Assembly (NCBI RefSeq): GCF_024543085.1
Contig: NZ_JANHNZ010000001.1
Coordinates: 372,001-436,000, forward strand
DNA from: Granulicatella seriolae
GTDB lineage: Bacteria; Bacillota; Bacilli; Lactobacillales; Aerococcaceae
Direction: 5' to 3'
DNA length: 64,000 nucleotides
In this document: one piece after another, positions 43,071 to 54,545 of the stretch
Position numbering within the stretch: the stretch's first letter is position 1
Layout of the letters: each line of letters begins with the position of its first letter
The notes under the pieces: generated by a model
Seen by the model: the letters and a program-made list of their open reading frames with translations, nothing else
Database searches by the model: none
What the model was told of the DNA's origin: nothing
Made by a program: the position numbers and the translations under genes

Positions 43071-44765
43071 TTACTTAATTCTCAACTTTCTACGAATGGT
43101 CTGACTGCGATCTCCCAACATATCATCTGCGATACGTGTTTTTAAGGAAGCAATAACGTAAACTCCCCCTCCAACCAGAGCAACTAAGATGACAATAATA
43201 AATGCCGTCACCTTTCGTTCTGGCGATAACACCAGACTAGCTGGACGCAAGGTCAGATAAGCAGAAACTGCCATCAGAGCCGTTAAGCCTGAAATTTTTA
43301 GAACATCAAACATAGTTCCTTTCAAATCAAACTTCGTAATGCGATATAGTTGGGCTAACATATAAACAGATGACACAGTAAAGGCCAAAGTCGTTGCCCA
43401 AATCGGTCCAGCCGTTCCTAGGAAATAGACACAGACTGGTTGCCATAACACTTTGATGAGAAGACCCATCGCCAAACCTTTAATGGCTTCCCCATGTTCT
43501 TGAATAGCCTGAAGCATAGCGCTCAAAATAGTGTATGCCCCTAAAATAATACTCATAATACAAGAGACAACTAATAATTCTGCTCCTAAAGGATTAGGAA
43601 AATAGAAAATATTATAAATCGGTTGTGCTACAATCGCCATCCCAATAGCTGCTGGGAACATGATAAAGGCATATAGACCTATATTTTTACGAATAATCAA
43701 CTTGGTCTCAGCTTTGTTGCCAGCTGAGAAATAAGTCGCCAACAAGGGGATGGCTGCCGCAGCTAAGCTAACCGCTAAAGAAATGATAATCATAATTAAC
43801 TTATTACCATTTGATGCAAAAAGAGCATAATGGATTTCGATATCTGCCGTACTTAATTGAGGCATCATCAGCTGTGCCAATTGTTTAAAAGAAAATTGGT
43901 CAACCAAATAAGCTAGTTGAATTCCTGACGTAATAATAACAAAAGGTATAGATTCGCGAATCATCTCGAAAATAATGATTCGTGTTGGTTGTTGCCGAAC
44001 AGGCTTACTTTTGGCCATTAGTGTCTCTAAATACGGACGGTCTTGCCATAATTTCTTAAAGAGATAACCCATAGAAGCAATTGCCCCAACAAAGGCAGCA
44101 AAGGTAGAATGCGCTACAGCAACACTAAAATCACCATTTAAAACGATCATAATCATAAAGGTCATAACCAACATATAAATAATACGCACAACCTGCTCGA
44201 TTAACTGGGAAATGGCAGATGGCGCCATATCGTTAAAGCCTTGATAATATCCTCTAAGCAGGCTCATGGCTGGAATAATGACGACTGCAGGAACTAGTGA
44301 CCTAATGACTAGAGTTCCTTGTGCCACGTTCTCTGATACACCACCAGAAGCTAGCAAAGGTGCAGTTGCATACATAACGATACCAGAAATTATTCCAGCA
44401 CCTAACATAAACCACATACTACTTCTAAAGAGCCGCCAACTTGTTTTGTATTCACCACGGGAGTTATAGTCTGCCACTAATTTAGAGATAGCAGATGGAA
44501 ATCCCGCTGTAGAAATTTGCAAGAAAATCCCATAAATTCCATAACCTACTGTAAACAGAGCATTAGCCCTTTCAGAATCTACTTGGTTTCCCATCATCAT
44601 GACCCATGGAATAATATATAATGCCCCCAGCAAGCGGGAAATCATACTCCCTGCCGTTAGCCAAGCTGAGCTTTTTAACATGGTTTCCTGAGAAGATTCA
44701 TTGGACTGGTCCAAATCCGCCAATCCGTGTTTTCTTCTTGTTCTTTGTTCTTGGTTATCTGCCAT
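43071..44765 (-). CDS. Polysaccharide/lipid II flippase, MurJ-like (YtgP/SpoVB group)
   Basis: A 564-residue MOP-superfamily membrane protein with about 14 helices and a hydrophilic N-terminal tail of about 30 residues. SMISRLLGALYIIPWV and LRGYYQGFNDMAPSAISQ are typical of the YtgP/SpoVB group. YtgP of streptococci acts as the essential lipid II flippase. The pair with rsuA is the usual streptococcal/enterococcal order. Export of another polyprenyl-linked sugar is the alternative. No peptidoglycan gene is next to it. Confidence 0.88.
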   Translation of the reverse strand: MADNQEQRTRRKHGLADLDQSNESSQETMLKSSAWLTAGSMISRLLGALYIIPWVMMMGNQVDSERANALFTVGYGIYGIFLQISTAGFPSAISKLVADYNSRGEYKTSWRLFRSSMWFMLGAGIISGIVMYATAPLLASGGVSENVAQGTLVIRSLVPAVVIIPAMSLLRGYYQGFNDMAPSAISQLIEQVVRIIYMLVMTFMIMIVLNGDFSVAVAHSTFAAFVGAIASMGYLFKKLWQDRPYLETLMAKSKPVRQQPTRIIIFEMIRESIPFVIITSGIQLAYLVDQFSFKQLAQLMMPQLSTADIEIHYALFASNGNKLIMIIISLAVSLAAAAIPLLATYFSAGNKAETKLIIRKNIGLYAFIMFPAAIGMAIVAQPIYNIFYFPNPLGAELLVVSCIMSIILGAYTILSAMLQAIQEHGEAIKGLAMGLLIKVLWQPVCVYFLGTAGPIWATTLAFTVSSVYMLAQLYRITKFDLKGTMFDVLKISGLTALMAVSAYLTLRPASLVLSPERKVTAFIIVILVALVGGGVYVIASLKTRIADDMLGDRSQTIRRKLRIK

Positions 44766-45065
44766 TTCAAGCCTACTTTCTTCAATAAACAGCCATAAGG
44801 TTTCATTTGATTGCGTTTCTTCTCAAGATTACCTTATAACTACAAAAAATACTAGAGTATCATTTAAGGATTTAGCAAAAATTAATGCTTTTGTATCGCT
44901 TGTCATAATGTTTATTTTTTTCTACAAAGCACATTTTAGTTCAAACTATTACAAATTGTATCAATAAAGTTGAGTATGATTCAAGTATAAGGCAGATTTT
45001 ATCAATTAAATAGCCGCACATATTAGAGCTTATAGCATACAACCATATAAAGTTTTCTTCAAAAA

Positions 45066-45321
45066 GGAGCTGAGCAAAAAGTCCTTGCTGCTATTTAAAC
45101 AAAAGAGTTTTGCGAAAATCTTACCAGAAATAACGGTGCAAAGATAGCTGACGCACAGTGGATGTTTGGCGCTTTCGCCGATTACAGCCACGTAGACAGC
45201 TAAGCCAGTGAGACCTTGGCTCACTGCGGTGCCACCGTTCTCATTTCTGATAAGATTTTCGCAAAACTCTTTTGTGATTTAAAAATACATATTAGTCATT
45301 ATGGACTTTTTGCCCAGCCCC
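45066..45321. repeat. GGGGCTGGGC palindromic element, copy F (full, 256 bp)
   Basis: Ends GGAGCTGAGCAAAAAGTCC (slightly decayed) and GGACTTTTTGCCCAGCCCC. Arm as in copy D: AGAGTTTTGCGAAAATCTTA with TAAGATTTTCGCAAAACTCT. It sits in the 592-bp gap between the flippase and YolD-like genes; I see nothing else in 44766-45065. Confidence 0.9.
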
Positions 45322-45357
45322 ATCAGCTCCAAATTAGTTATATTATTGTTTGTTTTT

Positions 45358-45720
45358 TTAGTTCTCAGTTATCGCCGCTACATCAATAGCTACGATATCG
45401 TCTATGTTGAGCATATAGTGTTTATTTGGTGATTGAATCCCTACCTGTTCCGGTGTCAACTGGGTAATGTATCCTGACACTGACTCTCTCTTGTTTTTCT
45501 TTATAACAATGAAATTTAAGGTCAGTCCATTAGAATAGGCTTGATTAAGTAGCAGCACTTTTTCTGATAATGGTAATGTCGCACTAAAATCAATAGTATG
45601 CCCTGTCTCGTTTAAAGCAGTAGAATGTTCCGACAAGAAAAAGCCCATCCATTTCGCCATTTTCCGGTCGTTGTATTCTCTTGCTGACTTGAATGGTAGG
45701 TAGGAGCGATCAACTGTCAT
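45358..45720 (-). CDS. YolD-like protein
   Basis: A 120-residue cytoplasmic protein coupled to a Y-family polymerase gene by a 4-bp ATGA overlap. In Bacillus, yolD-type genes occupy the same place next to uvrX/yqjW, and the family is thought to play a UmuD-like accessory role, although it is unrelated in sequence. The product starts MTVDRSYLPFKSAREYNDRK and has the family's KMAKWMGFFLSEH segment. No catalytic residues are recognised. It should be SOS-induced with its neighbour. Confidence 0.8.
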   Translation of the reverse strand: MTVDRSYLPFKSAREYNDRKMAKWMGFFLSEHSTALNETGHTIDFSATLPLSEKVLLLNQAYSNGLTLNFIVIKKNKRESVSGYITQLTPEQVGIQSPNKHYMLNIDDIVAIDVAAITEN

Positions 45721-47132
45721 GTTAACCCATCCAATCCGCCCGCTGAATGACCACCAATAAGCTTGCTTCTGGCTACACTTCGTGAACTCTCTAAAAGTGA
45801 GTTGGCTTTTTGGATGGAAAGGTAACCAAACTTATCTCTAATGTCATCGACAGTTTTTTCTAGTCTTTCTTGTTTTTCTACTTCTTCTATATCATCAAAT
45901 AAGGAAAGAATAGTGTAGTTCTCATCAACTAAGCCATCATATCTAACTGAAATATTTCGAACTGCCCCATTAGAATAATTCTTTCTGAATAAAGATAAGA
46001 CATGGTTAGTCAAGTCTCGACTGCTTTGACTTGGTTCGATTTTTTTCTGTACACTAATGGATTTTCTTCTTTCTTGTCGAGAAAATCCTATATAGATAGA
46101 CACAACTGTAGCCTTACGGTGTCGCTTTCGCAATCGAATAGCCACTTGTTCTGCCATTTCGGATAAGACCAATTCAATGTCTCTTTGCTTTACATAGTCT
46201 TTTGGCAGAATTTGAGCATTGCCTAGTCCGGTACTTTTTGCTTGATAAGGTTCGATAACTTTGCTTTCATCAACACCATTTGCATGAAAAAATAGCTGTA
46301 GGCCTATAAGACCAAACTCTTTTTTTAATAGGTCTGGATTGGTATTTGCTAAATCCTTGATGGTATAAATCCCCATCTGCTTTAAGCGTCTCTCCGTTCG
46401 ATGTCCAATTCCCCAAAAATCTGTCATAGGCTCAATCTTCCAAACTTTTGTTTCTACATCTTCATAAGACCAATTTGCACGCATGCTTTTAGTATGTTTA
46501 GCCTCATTGTCTAAGGCCAACTTGGCCAAAAGTGGATTGGCATTACTCATCCCTACTGTCGAATAAACTCCTGTCTTAGTCCAAATATCATGCTGGATAT
46601 TACGAGATAAAAGGTCTAGTTTCTCTCTTTGAGAAAGACTTTTATCCTTAATAAAATAAGGTAGAGACCTCGTTAAATCAATAAATCCCTCATCAATAGA
46701 GTAAGGCAAGATTTCCTCTTTTGGCGCATAATTTTGAAAGATTTCTTGAATTTCTAAATTTCTTTGAATATAAAGCCCCATCCTAGGTGGAACAATCCAG
46801 GTTTGTTTGGCCCAACTTTCTATAAACTGAATATAATCTGCTGTTGGCTCTATACCCTGTTTTTTAGCTATGGCCCAACGAAATTTTCGTGTTTTCATAT
46901 CAAATGGCAAATCGTTGCTACGACCAACATTATCTCTACCAAATACTTTTTTAAATGTTGGCGAACTAGCCAAAATTAATCCATTGGTATGGTCAGCTCG
47001 ACTCATCACACACAGTGATGTTGTCAAAGGGTGTAATCCTCTGTCCACACATTCAACACTAGCATAGAAAGACTTCATATCGAAAAATGCAATGTCCGAC
47101 TTAGGTTCTCTACTGTAATCAATCCATCCCAT
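45717..47132 (-). CDS. Y-family DNA polymerase (UmuC/UvrX-like)
   Basis: A 471-residue translesion polymerase. Palm-domain acidic residues are in IAFFDMKSFYASVE (D18) and PYSIDEGFIDLT (S145-I146-D147-E148), the usual catalytic set. A thumb/little-finger region follows, with FWGIGHRTERRLKQMGI as the HhH motif. It copies past DNA damage at low fidelity. Its promoter holds a LexA/DinR box, so expression is SOS-controlled. Genes of this type are often carried by plasmids, prophages or conjugative elements in lactic acid bacteria, but no mobile genes are adjacent here except palindromic element F. Confidence 0.93.
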   Translation of the reverse strand: MGWIDYSREPKSDIAFFDMKSFYASVECVDRGLHPLTTSLCVMSRADHTNGLILASSPTFKKVFGRDNVGRSNDLPFDMKTRKFRWAIAKKQGIEPTADYIQFIESWAKQTWIVPPRMGLYIQRNLEIQEIFQNYAPKEEILPYSIDEGFIDLTRSLPYFIKDKSLSQREKLDLLSRNIQHDIWTKTGVYSTVGMSNANPLLAKLALDNEAKHTKSMRANWSYEDVETKVWKIEPMTDFWGIGHRTERRLKQMGIYTIKDLANTNPDLLKKEFGLIGLQLFFHANGVDESKVIEPYQAKSTGLGNAQILPKDYVKQRDIELVLSEMAEQVAIRLRKRHRKATVVSIYIGFSRQERRKSISVQKKIEPSQSSRDLTNHVLSLFRKNYSNGAVRNISVRYDGLVDENYTILSLFDDIEEVEKQERLEKTVDDIRDKFGYLSIQKANSLLESSRSVARSKLIGGHSAGGLDGLT

Positions 47133-47169
47133 CGTTAAGACCCCTTTATTTGTTGTTTACTTTAATCAC

Positions 47170-47198
47170 ATTATACGAACTTATGTTCTGCTCTTCAA
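47170..47198 (-). promoter_or_regulatory. SOS promoter with LexA/DinR box
   Basis: On the minus strand TTGAAG (47198-47193) and TATAAT (47175-47170) are 17 bp apart. The spacer contains the box CGAAC-TTAT-GTTCT (plus strand 47176-47189), which matches the Gram-positive consensus CGAACRNRYGTTYG closely. LexA would block the promoter until DNA damage. Confidence 0.85.
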
Positions 47199-47407
47199 GG
47201 GGAACATGGTTTAAATTTCATAGATAGAGAGTTGATGGTGAACAATATACCTGTCGTGAATAATGCTTTATTTCTCTAGCATAAAACTTTCATGTTTACG
47301 AAACTTTTATCTTCTTTTTGAAAATCATACTACTATTCTGGCAACAAAATTAGCCTAGGCTTCTATATACTAAATACGAAGACATCAATAAAGAAGGAGG
47401 ACTTTAA

Positions 47408-49578
<2,171 letters not shown>

Positions 49579-49606
49579 AACTTCCTCCATAAGAAAGGTG
49601 AAAAAC

Positions 49607-50920
49607 ATGAGTACAACTTATAATACGTTCCAAAATTTTATCGATAAAAAAATACTACCAGTAGCCATAAAATTCGCTGGTAACAAAACTATTCAGGCTA
49701 TTTCAGGTGGATTAATGTACACTTTGCCGCTAACATTAGGAGCTTCCTTATTTTCTATTCTAGCAAATTTCCCAATTCCTATCGTTAATGAGTGGTTAAG
49801 TGGACTTGGAGTAACAACTCATTTTAATGCTGTAATGGGTGGGACCCTAAACGCTATTGCACTATTGATTGCGTTTTCTATACCCTATACTTACACAAAA
49901 TTAGCGAACAAGTCAAGCGCAAATCCAATCATGGCGGCCTTCATCTCCTTCTCCTCTTTTCTTGTATTGATGCCTCAAACAATTGGAGATGCTGAACAGC
50001 CAATTGCTGCCTTATCTTATAACTATCTAGGTAGTTCTGGTATGTTCGTAGCTATTATCGTTGGTTTACTTGTCGCTAAAGCCTATATCGCACTGGTTCA
50101 AAACCAACGGCTATTGATAAAAATGCCAGAAGGTGTTCCACCCATGGTTTCCCAATCTTTTGAACCTTTAGTGGTTGCCTTAATCATCTTAATTGGAGTT
50201 GTAGCTGTCCGTATCGGTCTTAGCTTCACTCCCCTCAACAACATTTTCTCACTAGTTCAAATGGTCATTGGTGAACCGTTAATGAAATTAGGTAGTTCAG
50301 CACCAGCTCTCATCCTGATTACTGTCATTGCAAATGGGCTATTCTTCTTCGGGATTCACCCAAATGCCATCAACACTGCTCTTGTTCCTTTACTAATGAG
50401 TATGGCGCTAGCCAACGTTGAAGCTTTTCAAAAAGGTGTCACCATTCCTTATAAAGATATTATGATTTTGAATAGTTTCTTGAACAATGACGCCGTTGGA
50501 AGTACACTAAGTTTATTAATAGCCATCTTGATTTTCTGTAAAAGTCAACGCTATCGTTCCTTTGCAAAAGTAGCTATTATTCCAAACTTCTTTAATGTCA
50601 ACGAGCCTGTTATTTTTGGTATACCAATCATGCTAAACCCTGTTTTATTAATTCCATTTTTATTAAGTACCGTGATTACAGCTTCTATGGGATATCTTGC
50701 TTCGATAACTGGCTTTATTTCTTATTACAATCCAATTATCGGTATGGGCTTACCATGGACAACACCAAAAATGTTCGCTAGTTTACTGTCAATGGGTTGG
50801 CAAGGGTTTGCTTTACGGATTATCTGCTTGGTTGTTATGGTATTCGTTTATCTGCCATTTATTAAAGCACTGGACCGCAAAGAATTAGAAAAAGAAAAGG
50901 AGATGCCAAATGTTCAATAA
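49607..50920 (+). CDS. PTS EIIC component, cellobiose/lichenan (CelB) type
   Basis: A 437-residue membrane permease of the Lac/Cel PTS family with about eight to ten helices. GLMYTLPLTLGASLFSIL, FFFGIHPNAINTALVPLL, FFNVNEPVIFGIPIMLNP and GLPWTTPKM are family landmarks (the NEP motif binds sugar). The start is ATG 49607, after AAAGGTG; the GTG at 49598 is less likely. No EIIA or EIIB gene is present in this cluster, so it must borrow them from elsewhere or from a general Cel/Lac set. The next GH1 gene overlaps its end by 11 bp. Confidence 0.92.
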   Translation: MSTTYNTFQNFIDKKILPVAIKFAGNKTIQAISGGLMYTLPLTLGASLFSILANFPIPIVNEWLSGLGVTTHFNAVMGGTLNAIALLIAFSIPYTYTKLANKSSANPIMAAFISFSSFLVLMPQTIGDAEQPIAALSYNYLGSSGMFVAIIVGLLVAKAYIALVQNQRLLIKMPEGVPPMVSQSFEPLVVALIILIGVVAVRIGLSFTPLNNIFSLVQMVIGEPLMKLGSSAPALILITVIANGLFFFGIHPNAINTALVPLLMSMALANVEAFQKGVTIPYKDIMILNSFLNNDAVGSTLSLLIAILIFCKSQRYRSFAKVAIIPNFFNVNEPVIFGIPIMLNPVLLIPFLLSTVITASMGYLASITGFISYYNPIIGMGLPWTTPKMFASLLSMGWQGFALRIICLVVMVFVYLPFIKALDRKELEKEKEMPNVQ

Positions 50921-52274
50921 AGACTTCCTATGGGGGGCTTCCACCAGCGCCTATCAAGTAGAGGGGGCTTGGAACGAAGATGGTAAAGAGCCTTCTGTTC
51001 AAGACATCCGACAAGTACCTGAGGACACCACTGATTTTAAGGTCGCTGCCGATCATTATCACCGTTGGCAAGAAGACGTAGCTTTGTTCAAAGAAATGGG
51101 TCTAAAAGCTTACCGCTTTTCTATCTCTTGGAGCAGAGTCATGCCAAATGGTGCTATCAATCCTAAAGGTGTAGCCTTCTACCAACAACTGATTGATGAA
51201 TTAACAGCTAATGGCATTGAACCAATAGTGACTGTCTTTCATTTTGATTTACCTGCTTCACTAAAAGAAAAAGGTGGTTGGAGCAACAGAGAAACGATAG
51301 ATGCTTTTTGCAATTATTGCCATTTTCTTTTTGATACCTTTGGCGGCAAAGTGACTTATTGGCAAACGATTAATGAGCAAAATATGCTTACTTTGGCTGG
51401 CAAAGTGTTATCTGGAAACCAAAAATCATGGAAAGATATTTTCCAAGAAAATCATCATATGTTAGTCGCTCAAGCTAAAGTCATGGGTATTTATCATGAT
51501 GGTAACTATCCAGGAAAGATAGGACCAGCACCGAATATTTGTGCTATCTATCCAGCAACGTCTTCAGCTGAAGATCAGCTAGCAGCTGACTATATGAGTG
51601 CTATCCGCAATTGGCTATACCTTGATGCAGCAGTATATGGTATCTATAATCAACAAGCTATGCAAATCTTACGCGCCCTTGATGCTGAGCCTTTTATCAG
51701 CGAGGAAGATCGTCAGATTATGGCCAACAACACTTGTGATTATATTGCCTTTAATTATTACAATACAGCCTGTGCTAAAGCCTCCCCTCTTGATTCAGAA
51801 ACCAAGCAAGGTGATCAACAAAAAGGGTTCTCAGTTGCAGGATTTTTCACTGGTGTCGAAAATACAAATCTACCAAAAACAGAATTTGGTTGGGCAATCG
51901 ATCCAGTTGGTTTAAGAGTGACAGCACACCAAATCTATTCTCGTTACCATTTGCCAATGTTGATTACAGAAAACGGTTTGGGTGGTCGTGATATTTTAGA
52001 AGCAGATGGGCACGTTCATGACGATTACCGGATTGCATATTTGCGAGACCATATTGCTGAGTTACAAAAATGTGTTGAAGATGGACTACCCTTTATTGGT
52101 TATTGCCCTTGGAGTGCTATTGATTTGATTAGTACCCACGAAGGCATGCGCAAACGGTATGGCTTTATCTACGTCAACCGTAGTGACTTTGACTTAAAAG
52201 ATCTGAAACGGTACAAAAAAGATAGTTTTTACTGGTATAAAAAATTGATTGCATCTAATGGGCAAGAACGTTAG
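50910..52274 (+). CDS. GH1 family 6-phospho-beta-glucosidase (second)
   Basis: A 454-residue cytoplasmic glycosidase, paralogous to the first GH1 of the cluster but clearly distinct. Acid/base Glu is E156 in QTINEQNML, the nucleophile E354 in LITENGLGG, and the phosphate-binding S-x6-K-R-Y is at S408, K415, Y417. The NEQ variant at the acid/base loop is shared with the first enzyme. AAGGAG lies inside the end of the EIIC gene, so translation is coupled. Two enzymes may divide linkage types or aglycones between them. Confidence 0.92.
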   Translation: MFNKDFLWGASTSAYQVEGAWNEDGKEPSVQDIRQVPEDTTDFKVAADHYHRWQEDVALFKEMGLKAYRFSISWSRVMPNGAINPKGVAFYQQLIDELTANGIEPIVTVFHFDLPASLKEKGGWSNRETIDAFCNYCHFLFDTFGGKVTYWQTINEQNMLTLAGKVLSGNQKSWKDIFQENHHMLVAQAKVMGIYHDGNYPGKIGPAPNICAIYPATSSAEDQLAADYMSAIRNWLYLDAAVYGIYNQQAMQILRALDAEPFISEEDRQIMANNTCDYIAFNYYNTACAKASPLDSETKQGDQQKGFSVAGFFTGVENTNLPKTEFGWAIDPVGLRVTAHQIYSRYHLPMLITENGLGGRDILEADGHVHDDYRIAYLRDHIAELQKCVEDGLPFIGYCPWSAIDLISTHEGMRKRYGFIYVNRSDFDLKDLKRYKKDSFYWYKKLIASNGQER

Positions 52275-52288
52275 GAGATGTGAGAACG

Positions 52289-53188
52289 ATGAACCTTTTT
52301 GTCATTGATGTCGGTGGAACATTTATCAAATATGCTGTTTACCAAAGTAAAACTCATGAACTAAGCCATAAAGGAAAGGTGCCAACACCAACCACTAATC
52401 AAACTGATTTTTTAACAGCCATCGAACAAGTGAAACATCAACTACCACTTAAAATTGATGGAATTGCTCTTAGCCTTCCTGGTACTATTGATACGGATAC
52501 TGGTTATGTAAGCCAAGGTGGCTCCTTACGCTATAATGATCGCGTCAACTTAAAAGAAATTATGGAGGATTACTTTGCATGTCCAGTCACTATTGAAAAT
52601 GATGCTCGTTGTGCTGCACTAGCCGAAATCTGGCAAGGAAATCTAAAAGGAGTTCGTCATGGTTTGGTCCTAGTTTTAGGAACAGGGCTGGGTGGAGCCA
52701 TTGTCATCGATGGAAAAATCTACAAGGGGGCTCATCTCTATGCAGGCGAACTATCCATATTTTTGACCAAAAATATCCGAAAGCATGGTAATAGTGCCAT
52801 ATTAGGAATGCAGGTTAGTATTCCTCGTTTAATGAAACACTTGAACCAAGTACACAACACTAACCTAGATGGCATCACTCTTTTAGACCAAATTCAAGAT
52901 GGAGACGCTGAATTACAAGTTGTCTTAGATGAGTATTTGGATCAATTTTCACAACAATTATTTAACTTTCAAATGTCCTATGATCCAGAAGTTATATTAA
53001 TTGGTGGTGGAATCAGTCAAAATCCATATTTTTACAAGAGATTGCTAGAGCGCATGTCCTCTTTTTATGAACTCTTACCTATTCCAATTCCACATGTCGA
53101 AATTAAGAGATGCCGGTTTGAGAATGATGCAAACTTGCTCGGTGCTGTTAAAAATTTTATGATGTATGCTTCTGAAAGTAGATTGTAA
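52289..53188 (+). CDS. ROK family sugar kinase (beta-glucoside/glucose kinase-like)
   Basis: A 299-residue cytoplasmic kinase. The phosphate loop is VIDVGGTFIKYAVY at the N-terminus, the catalytic Asp is in VTIENDARCAALAE, and the second ATP motif is LVLGTGLGGAIVIDG. The zinc-binding CxCGxxGC of many glucokinases is absent, as in BglK, which phosphorylates beta-glucosides. Last gene of the cluster, 14 bp after the GH1 stop. Either it phosphorylates glucose released by the GH1 enzymes or it primes unphosphorylated disaccharides. The ATG at 52289 is preferred to GTG 52280, which almost touches AGGAG. Confidence 0.85.
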   Translation: MNLFVIDVGGTFIKYAVYQSKTHELSHKGKVPTPTTNQTDFLTAIEQVKHQLPLKIDGIALSLPGTIDTDTGYVSQGGSLRYNDRVNLKEIMEDYFACPVTIENDARCAALAEIWQGNLKGVRHGLVLVLGTGLGGAIVIDGKIYKGAHLYAGELSIFLTKNIRKHGNSAILGMQVSIPRLMKHLNQVHNTNLDGITLLDQIQDGDAELQVVLDEYLDQFSQQLFNFQMSYDPEVILIGGGISQNPYFYKRLLERMSSFYELLPIPIPHVEIKRCRFENDANLLGAVKNFMMYASESRL

Positions 53189-53206
53189 TAGAAATCCTAT
53201 TATATG

Positions 53207-53364
53207 GATTTAGGCAAAAATCTATAAAGAATAAAATCTAACCCTAAATCACAAAAGAGTTTCCAAGAAATGGATTAGAAATCGAAACGGTAGCACCGTT
53301 ATTTTTGATCCATTTCTCAGAAACTCTTTTGTTTTGTTATACTATAGACTTTTGCCTAACTCCA
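53207..53364. repeat. GGGGCTGGGC palindromic element, copy G (short, decayed, 158 bp)
   Basis: Ends GGATTTAGGCAAAAATC and GACTTTTGCCTAACTCC. One long hairpin: AGAGTTTCCAAGAAATGGAT with ATCCATTTCTCAGAAACTCT, closed by AACGGTAGCACCGTT. It lies between two convergent clusters and may serve as terminator for both. Confidence 0.8.
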
Positions 53365-53412
53365 TTTTAACTTCTAGGACTTTTTCCAATATCTAGTTAC
53401 TAATGCTCTATT

Positions 53413-54480
53413 CTATTCCTTCTCCGCAAAAGCATTGGATCCACCATATTTATCAAAATGAACTATATCACTTTTTAGATATTCATAAATATTCTTTTCA
53501 ATTGGTATACCTTCATTCATGTACTCTTCAAAATTAAGCTGATTGATTTCCCCTGGATAATACACTTGCCTAAAACCTTCTGCCGCTGGAATAGCATGCA
53601 ATTCATCCACCATTGTTTCAATACTTTTCTTAAATGTTTCCAGATCTGTAAACCGCTCTGGATCAATCAAGATATATATTTGACCCAAATCTCTTCCTTT
53701 AGTTAAATCTGTATACATAGAAGAGACATGTTTTCCAAAAGGTAAACCTAGTAGCATCCCTGATAAAATATCCACCATCATCATTAACCCAAATCCTTTT
53801 GGACCCGAAATTGGTAGTAGCCCATGTACATCATGTGGATTAGTCGTTGGTTGCCCTTTAGCATTCACAGCCCAAGTATCTGGTATCTCTCTATTCTTAG
53901 ACCGAGCATCTAAAATTTTACCCCATGCTTGCACAGTCGTTGCCATATCAAAGACAACTGGTTCTCCATGTTTTCTCGGAGCACCAATAGCAATCGGATT
54001 AGTCCCGAAATAATTTTCCGTACCTCCAAAAGGAACTACCATTGGATCAGATTGGCACATACAAATACCAATCAAATCTTTTTGTGCAGCCCTTTTAACA
54101 TAATATGATAAAGCACCGCTATGACTCATATGCTTAATACCGACAATCGCTACACCAGATTCTTTAGCCATATCCATTGCGTAATCTAAACCTTTTAGAG
54201 CTACAAATTGACCTACACCATTTTCACCATGAACAATACCCGAACTCGGTCCAGTTTTTTCAAACGTTATTTTCGGATCTAGATTCACGCCACCTTTAGC
54301 TATTCTTTCTGCATAATAATCTACACGAACCGCACCATGGGAATGAATTCCATTCGCATCGGCAAAAACAAGATGCTCAGCGACACTATTAGCATGACTA
54401 GACTTTAATCCTGCCTTTTCTAATTTATCTTGAATCAAGTCATGTAGCTCTTGAGCTTGTACAATTACTGTTTCGTTCAT
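53413..54480 (-). CDS. allD: Ureidoglycolate dehydrogenase (NAD+)
   Basis: A 355-residue cytoplasmic oxidoreductase of the LDH2/malate dehydrogenase family. It oxidises (S)-ureidoglycolate to oxalurate. Long stretches agree with E. coli AllD as I remember it, such as DANGIHSHGAVRVDYYAERI, MCQSDPMVVPFGG, TTVQAWGKILDARS and PKGFGLMMMVDILSG; HSH (46-48) and H117/H120 are likely catalytic or binding residues. The step feeds the oxamate carbamoyltransferase encoded upstream in the same cluster. Last gene of the leftward operon. Confidence 0.92.
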   Translation of the reverse strand: MNETVIVQAQELHDLIQDKLEKAGLKSSHANSVAEHLVFADANGIHSHGAVRVDYYAERIAKGGVNLDPKITFEKTGPSSGIVHGENGVGQFVALKGLDYAMDMAKESGVAIVGIKHMSHSGALSYYVKRAAQKDLIGICMCQSDPMVVPFGGTENYFGTNPIAIGAPRKHGEPVVFDMATTVQAWGKILDARSKNREIPDTWAVNAKGQPTTNPHDVHGLLPISGPKGFGLMMMVDILSGMLLGLPFGKHVSSMYTDLTKGRDLGQIYILIDPERFTDLETFKKSIETMVDELHAIPAAEGFRQVYYPGEINQLNFEEYMNEGIPIEKNIYEYLKSDIVHFDKYGGSNAFAEKE

Positions 54481-54545
54481 TATTCTGTCCTTTCATAAAG
54501 ATAGGTTTTGAAATCAAGTTTTCAATTTCAAAACCTATCTATTCA

